Source: Cytophagia bacterium
GTDB taxonomy: Bacteria > Bacteroidota > Bacteroidia > Cytophagales > Cyclobacteriaceae
NCBI GenBank assembly: GCA_013373005.1
Contig: JABXIP010000259.1
Location: 1-11,869 of the forward strand
DNA: 11,869 nt
Direction: 5' to 3'
Shown here: positions 1 through 5,815 of the stretch, piece by piece
Layout: each line of letters opens with the position of its first letter
How positions within the stretch are numbered: the first letter of the stretch is position 1
Position numbers and translations under genes: made by a program
The notes under the pieces: generated by a model
Databases searched by the model: none
What the model saw: only the letters and a program-made list of their open reading frames with translations
What the model was told of the DNA's origin: nothing

Positions 1-114
1 ATGGAAGATCGAGACAAGGTGCTCCGTATTGAAGCAGAAGATCAGGTAATGGAATCTGACGTTATGGAAATAGTTAATTCCTGGGGCGTAGAATGCTATG
101 CCATGGAGGATTGA
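1..114 (+). CDS. C-terminal end of a small protein, possibly HMA-like
   Basis: An open frame runs from the left edge to a TGA at 112-114 and gives 37 residues ending in SWGVECYAMED. The ATG at position 1 is probably internal, because the frame is still open at the edge and the first residues (EDRDKVLRIEAED) read like the middle of a protein. The pattern of an acidic segment, a short beta strand (KVLRIEAE), a helix (ESDVMEIVNSWG) and a final strand (VECYAMED) resembles the C-terminal half of the roughly 70-residue heavy-metal-associated-like (ferredoxin-fold) proteins common in Bacteroidota. No CxxC metal site is visible in the part present. The family assignment is from memory of such sequences and is tentative. 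The gene converges on the sqr-crp unit, with the transposase gene between them. Confidence 0.5.
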   Translation: MEDRDKVLRIEAEDQVMESDVMEIVNSWGVECYAMED

Positions 115-144
115 CCCATATGCCCGTGCATTAAAGCCATGATT

Positions 145-170
145 GTTCTAAATTGAATAATCAATAGAAC
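145..170 (+). promoter_or_regulatory. Hairpin just upstream of the transposase start
   Basis: GTTCT and ATTGA (145-149, 152-156) pair with TCAAT and AGAAC (161-170), giving ten base pairs with a two-base AA bulge and a four-base loop. The stem ends six bases before the ATG at 177, where a ribosome would bind, and no separate Shine-Dalgarno sequence is visible. IS200-family elements are known to keep transposase translation low through an upstream stem-loop, so a similar role is plausible. It could alternatively be the left-end recognition hairpin of the element. Confidence 0.4.
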
Positions 171-176
171 CACATC

Positions 177-638
177 ATGGCTAATACATACACTCAGCTT
201 CATATTCACGTAGTTTTTGCCGTACAAAATAGAAAAAGCCTAATTCGACCTGAATGGGCAAACGACCTGTATAAGTACATTACAGGAATTATCCAGAACC
301 ATAAGCATCGGGTATTACAAATTAATGGAATGCCCGATCATGTTCATATTCTATTGGGTTTGAGACCTAGTCAGGCTTTATCTGAGCTCATGAAACAGGT
401 AAAACAAGATTCGTCCAAATGGATAAATCAACAAGGGTATGTAAGAGGTAAATTCTCATGGCAAACCGGATATGGAGCTTTTTCTTATAGTAAGTCCCAG
501 GTACCTCAGGTTATCAGGTATATTCAAAATCAGAAAGACCATCACAAAACGAAATCATTTCAGGAAGAATACCTAGAGTTTCTCAAGGCATTCCAAATTG
601 ATTTTAATGAAACATATATTTTTAAAGATATTATATGA
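177..638 (+). CDS. tnpA: IS200/IS605-family Y1 (HUH) transposase
   Basis: This 153-residue protein is a single-domain Y1 transposase, which cuts and rejoins single-stranded DNA through a tyrosine-DNA link. The HUH metal-binding motif is His55-Val-His57 in the context MPDHVHILLG. The likely catalytic tyrosine is Tyr115 in RYIQNQKDHH, with Gln119 four residues later, matching the Y-x3-Q arrangement of IS608 TnpA. The length is normal for the family and the frame is intact. There is no tnpB partner. The start at 177 begins with the usual MANTYTQ opening of Bacteroidota members. The stop is followed directly by the first of four related palindromes, as expected if that flank is the recognition end or a REP-like array. 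Whether this is a self-mobile insertion sequence or a domesticated REP-associated transposase (RAYT) cannot be decided from one copy. Confidence 0.9.
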   Translation: MANTYTQLHIHVVFAVQNRKSLIRPEWANDLYKYITGIIQNHKHRVLQINGMPDHVHILLGLRPSQALSELMKQVKQDSSKWINQQGYVRGKFSWQTGYGAFSYSKSQVPQVIRYIQNQKDHHKTKSFQEEYLEFLKAFQIDFNETYIFKDII

Positions 639-654
639 TGTACCTAAAGGCACA
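639..654. repeat. Palindrome P1 directly after tnpA
   Basis: TGTACCTAAAGGCACA starts at the base after the tnpA stop. It folds into TGT/ACA plus CCT/AGG around AA, with one A-C mismatch that becomes a G-U wobble on the other strand. Five T residues (655-659) follow, so it could also end tnpA transcription. An exact inverted copy lies at 860-875. Confidence 0.8.
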
Positions 655-696
655 TTTTTATATAATTAGAATAAACATTCCTGCTACCCATATTTA

Positions 697-710
697 GTCC
701 CTAAAGGGAC
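697..710. repeat. Palindrome P2
   Basis: GTCCCTAAAGGGAC is an uninterrupted inverted repeat of six base pairs around AA. It shares the CCTAAAGG core with P1. It is preceded by TGCTACCCATAT (682-693), which has an inverted counterpart at 824-835. Confidence 0.8.
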
Positions 711-806
711 AAAAATTAGCGAAAATGATCTATTAAGATTGGGTGGTAAACTGACAGAAGTTGGAACAAATAAATAGTTAAAACCAACTAATTGTCAATC
801 ATTTAT

Positions 807-820
807 ACCCCTTTAGGGGT
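807..820. repeat. Palindrome P3
   Basis: ACCCCTTTAGGGGT is a six-base-pair inverted repeat around TT. It has the same core as P1 and P2 on the opposite strand. ATATGTTGGTAGCA (822-835) to its right mirrors TGCTACCCATAT beside P2, so P3 plus this flank is an inverted version of P2 plus its flank. Confidence 0.8.
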
Positions 821-859
821 TATATGTTGGTAGCATAAAGATTCCCAAGAATTTACAAT

Positions 860-875
860 TGTGCCTTTAGGTACA
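860..875. repeat. Palindrome P4, inverted copy of P1
   Basis: TGTGCCTTTAGGTACA is the exact reverse complement of P1 at 639-654. Together P1 and P4 bracket the 237-bp palindrome block. It lies 25 bases beyond the crp-type stop, so it could serve as a hairpin at the end of that leftward transcript. No long U run follows on that strand. Confidence 0.8.
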
Positions 876-900
876 AAATAAAATTTCGATTCAATACCAA

Positions 901-1530
901 CTACAAAACCTCTATCCTATTTCGGTGTAATTCAATTCTTTCTTCTCGTTCGAGCTTTTTTAAGAGGCGCGAAACAACCACCCTCGAGGTATTCAGTTCT
1001 TGGGCTATCTGCTCGTGCGTTTTATTGATTACGAATGATCCGGTGCTCTGCTTTTTATCGAGCAAATACTTCATCAATCGCTGATCCATATTCATAAAAG
1101 CAATGCTATCGATGGTGTTCAGCATTTCATCGAATCTATCGTGATATGAATCGAATATGAATTTTCGAAAAGTCCTGTACTTGACCATCCACGTATCTAT
1201 GTGATGCATAGGAACCATCCATAATGTCGCTTCCTCTTCGGCTACCACCTTAAACTCAGATTTCATTGTGCCCAGACAGCATGAAATAGACATAGCACAA
1301 GCATCACCTCCCTCCAGGTAATAGAGAAAAATCTCCCTACCTTCTTTATCTTCTCGCATTACGCGCAAAGTTCCATTGATCACCAATGGCATTTCTTTGG
1401 CGTCCATACCGGGCTCAATCAGAGGCTGTCCTTCTCTTACCTTAAGGAACCTTCCGGTTTGAATAATTTCATTGACAAGCTGGTCTTCTAAGCCAACCTG
1501 CTGTAATATTTTGGTTATTTGATCGATCAT
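901..1530 (-). CDS. Crp/Fnr-family transcriptional regulator with a Cys cluster
   Basis: This 209-residue protein has the Crp/Fnr layout: a cyclic-nucleotide-binding-like beta-roll at about residues 10-115, a dimerisation helix at about 118-150, and a winged helix-turn-helix at about 151-209. The helix-turn-helix includes THEQIAQELNTSRVVVSRLLKKLER, and the recognition helix is near residues 181-192. Residues needed for cAMP binding are not obvious. The sequence GDACAMSISCCLG places Cys78, Cys84 and Cys85 where CRP would bind its ligand. This is unlike the N-terminal iron-sulfur cysteines of Fnr, so a thiol-based signal is plausible. It begins 30 bases after the sulfide:quinone oxidoreductase stop on the same strand and is probably cotranscribed with it. 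Regulation of sulfide or persulfide metabolism is inferred from this context. Confidence 0.88.
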   Translation of the reverse strand: MIDQITKILQQVGLEDQLVNEIIQTGRFLKVREGQPLIEPGMDAKEMPLVINGTLRVMREDKEGREIFLYYLEGGDACAMSISCCLGTMKSEFKVVAEEEATLWMVPMHHIDTWMVKYRTFRKFIFDSYHDRFDEMLNTIDSIAFMNMDQRLMKYLLDKKQSTGSFVINKTHEQIAQELNTSRVVVSRLLKKLEREERIELHRNRIEVL

Positions 1531-1560
1531 GCGCTAATCTGAGTTTAGGGTCAAACCTGA

Positions 1561-2823
1561 TTAAACAGGTTTCCCCTTCATCATTTTATTCCAATATAAG
1601 TAAGGAAGCATATATTTCTTCAACATCCACAACCTCCAATGCTCTTTGTATGAGTTAAAAATGAGCATTTTTTTCAGTTGAGGGTCCGGAGTAAAGTTAT
1701 TCTTGTAGTCAAATTCAGCCAATACCATTTTGCCATAACCGGTTACCAGCGGACAAGAAGAGTAGCCGTTATATTTCATATCTGTGATACTATCGGCTTC
1801 CATCAATTTGAGAATGTTTGCCACCACAATTGGAGCCTGCTTTCTGATTGCAGCGCCTGTTTTTGCAGTGGGTAAGCCGGCTGTATCTCCCAAACCAAAA
1901 ATATTCTGATGTCTCACATGCTGTAAAGTTTCAATATTCACATCAAGCCATCCGGCAGCATTGGCCAAAGTAGAGTTCTTCACAAAGTCAGGTGCAGTTT
2001 GAGGTGGAGCCAGGTGAAGCATATCGAAAGGCATGATGGTAGATGTTTCCCCTTGAGTTCTCTCATTCAAAACATTCCCCTCATTAACCAAGCAGTTATT
2101 TTCATCCAGATCAACGCTCTTAAAGGTCACTTCTCGTTTTTCGCTATCTATTTTAACCGGTGCATAATATGGTTTGAAGTGGATACCATATCTATGAATG
2201 ACGTTCATTAGCGTTTTAGCAACTACTGGCACTCCGAAAATCACTGTTCCGGGAGTAGCGAAAACTACATTGGTCTTATCTAGAATTCCTTCTTTGCGGA
2301 AATAGTCTGAAGCCAGGTAGCAAATCTTTTGAGGTGCGCCACCGCACTTAATAGGTGTTGTAGGCTGGGTAAATACGGCATTTCCACCTTTGAAATTTTT
2401 CAGCACTTCCCAAGTGTGTTTAGGGTCAGTGTAATTACTGCACACCACTCCCTTGTCTAAAGATTCTGTCAAACCTTCAATCAAACTGGTATCTATTTTA
2501 ATACCCGGTGCTACAACCAGAAAATCGTAAGTGTATTCATTGCCGTCTGAAGCAAGAACGGCACTTTCTTCAGGCTTAAATGCTGTTGCAGCCTCTTTGA
2601 TCCATGTAACTCCAGCAGGAATCACATCTTTCATTGGCCTGGCAGTTTTATCGAAATCGTAAGCATTAGCACCCACCAAGGTCCAGGCAGGTTGGTAATA
2701 ATGGGTATCTGCTGGCTCTAAGATGGCAACATCCAAGTCTCTTTTGGCTCTTTTGAGCTGTGCGGAGACCATAATTCCGGCAGTACCTCCACCGATTACC
2801 AAGACTTTATGATGAACACTCAT
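1561..2823 (-). CDS. sqr: Sulfide:quinone oxidoreductase, type II (SQOR-like)
   Basis: This 420-residue flavoprotein is predicted to oxidise sulfide to a persulfide or polysulfide and pass the electrons to the quinone pool at the membrane. The N-terminal dinucleotide-binding motif VLVIGGGTAGI (residues 8-18) binds FAD, and a second FAD motif is NIFGLGDTAGLPTAKT (307-322). The two redox cysteines of the family are Cys160 in TPIKCGGAPQK and Cys357 in SSCPLVTGYGKMVLAEFDY. These contexts closely match animal and fungal mitochondrial SQOR, which defines the type II class. The C-terminal segment WRLWMLKKYMLPYLYWNKMM (396-415) is amphipathic and likely membrane-associated, as in SQOR. The ATG at 2823 gives the expected short N-terminus. 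The gene leads a two-gene unit with the Crp/Fnr regulator. No persulfide dioxygenase or rhodanese gene is present in the window. Confidence 0.93.
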   Translation of the reverse strand: MSVHHKVLVIGGGTAGIMVSAQLKRAKRDLDVAILEPADTHYYQPAWTLVGANAYDFDKTARPMKDVIPAGVTWIKEAATAFKPEESAVLASDGNEYTYDFLVVAPGIKIDTSLIEGLTESLDKGVVCSNYTDPKHTWEVLKNFKGGNAVFTQPTTPIKCGGAPQKICYLASDYFRKEGILDKTNVVFATPGTVIFGVPVVAKTLMNVIHRYGIHFKPYYAPVKIDSEKREVTFKSVDLDENNCLVNEGNVLNERTQGETSTIMPFDMLHLAPPQTAPDFVKNSTLANAAGWLDVNIETLQHVRHQNIFGLGDTAGLPTAKTGAAIRKQAPIVVANILKLMEADSITDMKYNGYSSCPLVTGYGKMVLAEFDYKNNFTPDPQLKKMLIFNSYKEHWRLWMLKKYMLPYLYWNKMMKGKPV

Positions 2824-2898
2824 TTTTTAGGGGTTTAACGGTTAACAAAAGTTCCTAAAAAGGACAGAGTAATGTTAGCCAATACCCTAAAGACTTAG

Positions 2899-2914
2899 TG
2901 TGACTTTAGTTACA
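2899..2914. promoter_or_regulatory. CRP-type binding site upstream of sqr
   Basis: TGTGA-CTTTAG-TTACA differs from the classical CRP-type TGTGA-N6-TCACA site at one position. It lies about 76-91 bp upstream of the sqr start, in the 137-bp gap between tolC and sqr. The Crp/Fnr protein encoded downstream in the same unit is the natural candidate to bind it. No convincing Bacteroidota promoter (TTTG / TAnnTTTG) could be fixed in this gap. Confidence 0.5.
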
Positions 2915-2960
2915 GAGAAAAATGAGATTCATCAGAACAGACTTTCAAACATTAAGACTA

Positions 2961-4451
2961 TTAATCATCCAAAGCCACACTATAATCAAAATTCAAATAA
3001 GGTTTTCCAGCTGCCCAAAGCAGTTCCAGTTTAGACTTTTCAATAGAAACTTGCTGCTTGATGAGCTTAATTTGTGCTTCGAGCAGTTTGTCTTGCTGGA
3101 AGTTAATCTTGAACAAGTCACTCTCTCCTAGAGACAAATTGAACAACTCAGCCTCTAGCAGTCTCTGATAGTTTTCTACTGCAGTTTCAAGGTAGCCAAG
3201 CATTTGCTGACCGTTTATCATTTCAAAATAAGCTCCTTCTATTTCGTTAATGATCTGCTGTTGTGCATAGCGGCTCTCCAAACCTGTCTGATCGATTTTA
3301 ACCTGAGTTTGCTTAAGCTTGGCTCTCTCTTTTCTCAAAAACAGAGGAAACTCAACCTCCAGACCAAACTTGTAATTGTTACCAAGGTTGATGTCTGCAA
3401 ACTCGCCTGAATAATTTATCGGTGCATTAATAAGGTTATAATTCACATCTATTCTGGGCTTCAGGTTCTCCTTCGCTAGTCTCTGATCTACACTTAATTG
3501 CTCCAGCTTGAGACTGTACTTTTGAAGCTCGGGATGATTATTGACCGCAAATAATAGAAGGCTATCAAGAGACTCTCCAGGTTCTTGAAAGTCTACATCC
3601 CAGATAGGAGCCACATTGTCTTGTATCACTAAAGGCTCTTCATTTTCACCCCAAAGGAAGTTAGAAAGCATAAGCCCTGAACGCTTAAAATCTATCAATG
3701 CGGCTTGTCTATCTGCATTTCTGTTCTGAAAAGTAATGGCTGCCTGAACTGTGTCGATTGCGGCTACTTCTCCAAACTCAAAATCCAGTTTTACTCGCCT
3801 GTATATCTCTTCAGAAATAACCAAACTCTGGTTTACCATTCGATATTCAAAATAGCTGAAGTACCAATCCCAGTAAGACTTCACCGCTTCTAACAAGGCC
3901 TTATTAATCATCTTGATTCGTTCAGCCTCGGTAATTTGTGCAAACAGCTCGGCCTGCTGAACTGCAGCCCTTCTCTGATCGATAAACAACCCTCTACCTA
4001 CCGGCAGACTCAAGCCGGCCGTCACCTGTCTGTAGTCTTCTCCGGAAGAAATATTTCTCTCCGGATTTAGATAAACCCCACGGTTTCTATCGACACTGAT
4101 TTTGGGGTCGACAGGAAACCACAATGGCACCTTTAAGGTGGTGTTGAAGATATCGTAGTATTCCGTGTCTTTATAGTTCTTAACATCCCAATTTCCGGTC
4201 AGTTTAGGGTCGAATGCTCCTCTAGCCAATCTGATTTCCTGACGTGCATTTTCAGGCATCAGATCAGCTTGCTTAACTACAGGGTGATTGGCCAGAACTA
4301 CTTTCACGAAATCTTCCAAAGAGAAAATCTGAGCAGTATCTTCTGGCTGAACAATCTCCTCTATACCTGTTACCTGAATCTCTTGAGCCTGAAGTACAGA
4401 AAGATTCAAGATGGCAAACAGAAGAGGTATATAGATGGATTTACTTCTCAT
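2961..4451 (-). CDS. TolC-family outer-membrane efflux channel
   Basis: The product is predicted to form the outer-membrane tunnel of the exporter encoded upstream. The start is placed at 4451, giving 496 residues, because MRSKSIYIPLLFAILNLSVLQAQ is a clear signal peptide with cleavage expected after AQ. A longer in-frame start would put a hydrophilic tail before the signal and overlap the adaptor gene. Two OEP-type halves follow, each beginning with the typical helical opening (SLEDFVKVVLANHPVVKQ, then SLDSLLLFAVNNHPELQKYSLKLEQ). Long helical segments rich in Gln, Ala and Glu, such as EIEGAYFEMINGQQMLGYLETAVENY, are typical of TolC periplasmic barrels. The ATG follows the hlyD-type stop after one base, so the two genes are likely translationally coupled. 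It is the last gene of the operon. Confidence 0.9.
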   Translation of the reverse strand: MRSKSIYIPLLFAILNLSVLQAQEIQVTGIEEIVQPEDTAQIFSLEDFVKVVLANHPVVKQADLMPENARQEIRLARGAFDPKLTGNWDVKNYKDTEYYDIFNTTLKVPLWFPVDPKISVDRNRGVYLNPERNISSGEDYRQVTAGLSLPVGRGLFIDQRRAAVQQAELFAQITEAERIKMINKALLEAVKSYWDWYFSYFEYRMVNQSLVISEEIYRRVKLDFEFGEVAAIDTVQAAITFQNRNADRQAALIDFKRSGLMLSNFLWGENEEPLVIQDNVAPIWDVDFQEPGESLDSLLLFAVNNHPELQKYSLKLEQLSVDQRLAKENLKPRIDVNYNLINAPINYSGEFADINLGNNYKFGLEVEFPLFLRKERAKLKQTQVKIDQTGLESRYAQQQIINEIEGAYFEMINGQQMLGYLETAVENYQRLLEAELFNLSLGESDLFKINFQQDKLLEAQIKLIKQQVSIEKSKLELLWAAGKPYLNFDYSVALDD

Positions 4452-4452
4452 A

Positions 4453-5811
4453 CTACTTCTTGGCTTGTTCTGACTTTGTTGCTGATTCTTCCGGGGCTGA
4501 ATAAAGACTTGGTGGGAATCCATTCAGCTGTCGCCATATCTCATACCATACCGGAACGTTGTCCAACATAACCCAACCTTTGGTGCCTGAACCCATTCTC
4601 AGCTGCTCAGGCCACGGCTCATCGTCTGGATCTGCAGTGATGAGAATCCTGAAATCACCATTTACCGAGTTCACCCGATCGATGACTTGAACCTCACCGC
4701 CAAAAGTTCCGACTGATACACTTGGCCAACCAGAAAACTGAAGAGCAGGCCATCCATCGAACTCAATTCTAGCCTTTCTCCCTTGCTGAATCAAGGGAAC
4801 ATCCATAGCTCGAACATACATTTCAACGGCCAACTGAGGATTCTCCGGCATAATCTGAGCCACAGACTCCCCTTCCTTTATAGTCTCTCCTACCCCAGCT
4901 TTCATGGCTTTTACTACATATCCACTTTGGGGTGCGATTAGCTGATAATTATTAGTTCTTATTTCATAGTTCGCATACTGGTTCTCCAACTTGGAGAGAT
5001 TAGCCTCTGCCTCAAATACTTCAGAAGAAGTGTTATTAAGATCCGACTTGGCCTTGCTAATTTTATCTTGGTATTCGGCCTGAACCCCAGAGATATTCAC
5101 TTCCGCATTAATCACCTCGGTTTTAGATTCCAGAAACTTATTCTCCGAGCTAATCAACTTCATCTTAGACTCCTGAAACTTTGACTCAAGCTCCTGAAAT
5201 TTTGTAAGCGCAATATTACCGGCTTCATACCGCTTTTTGTTTCTGTCGAAGATATTCTCCTGGTTGGCGTATCGCACTTTCTCAGCTTCATAGTCAACAC
5301 TGTCGCTTGTAAGCTTGAAATGTGCTTGTGTGAGCTTATTCTGTGCCTGAGCAAACTTGGCAGATTGAAGCTTCTCTAAAGCTTCTATTTGCTGTTCAAG
5401 TGCAGAAACCTTCTCCTTCTTCGCCTCAATACTATTCCTTTTGGCCTCTATTTGCTCTCTGGTTCTTTGAAGCAACTGAGGATCGAAATAACTATCCTTG
5501 ACTTCAGAAAGTGTAAGAATGGTATCTCCCTTCTCAACAAACTGTCCTTCAATTACATTCCAGGAATCAATTCTGCCTGCAATGGCCGACTGAATTGACT
5601 GTGGCCGTTGTCCCGGTGAAAAGGCAGTGACTTTCCCCTTGGCTCGAATATTCTGCTGCCATGGAAAAAAAAGCAAAATAAAAAAGAGAGTGGTTACTCC
5701 TATCAACACTCTGGCAACAATTCGACCTGCACTAGGTGTCTTTAAAGTCTTGAACAAAATGCTCTTTTGCTCAATAATCTCGTTGTCTTTATTGTCTGAT
5801 ATATTCAACAT
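4453..5811 (-). CDS. HlyD-family periplasmic adaptor of an ABC exporter
   Basis: This 452-residue membrane-fusion protein should bridge the inner-membrane ABC exporter and the TolC-type channel. A short cytoplasmic N-terminus is followed by one membrane helix at about residues 32-50 (VARVLIGVTTLFFILLFFP). The biotinyl/lipoyl-like hairpin is split into two halves, at about 72-101 (AIAGRIDSWNVIEGQFVEKGDTILTL) and 289-320 (APQSGYVVKAMKAGVGETIKEGESV). Between them is a long alpha-helical coiled coil, about 105-285, of EAKKEKVSALEQQIEAL type. A beta-barrel and membrane-proximal region follow. The coding region starts 4 bases after the exporter stop and ends one base before the tolC-type start. Length and layout are normal for type I secretion or peptide-export adaptors. 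Confidence 0.92.
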   Translation of the reverse strand: MLNISDNKDNEIIEQKSILFKTLKTPSAGRIVARVLIGVTTLFFILLFFPWQQNIRAKGKVTAFSPGQRPQSIQSAIAGRIDSWNVIEGQFVEKGDTILTLSEVKDSYFDPQLLQRTREQIEAKRNSIEAKKEKVSALEQQIEALEKLQSAKFAQAQNKLTQAHFKLTSDSVDYEAEKVRYANQENIFDRNKKRYEAGNIALTKFQELESKFQESKMKLISSENKFLESKTEVINAEVNISGVQAEYQDKISKAKSDLNNTSSEVFEAEANLSKLENQYANYEIRTNNYQLIAPQSGYVVKAMKAGVGETIKEGESVAQIMPENPQLAVEMYVRAMDVPLIQQGRKARIEFDGWPALQFSGWPSVSVGTFGGEVQVIDRVNSVNGDFRILITADPDDEPWPEQLRMGSGTKGWVMLDNVPVWYEIWRQLNGFPPSLYSAPEESATKSEQAKK

Positions 5812-5815
5812 AAGC

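Noticed and set aside
2922..2960. Terminator after the tolC-type gene
   Set aside because: Only a four-base ATGA/TCAT pairing before a short T run was found, too weak to call.
4452..4523. Longer N-terminus for the TolC-type protein
   Set aside because: It adds 24 hydrophilic residues before a clear signal peptide and overlaps the adaptor gene. The start at 4451 fits better.
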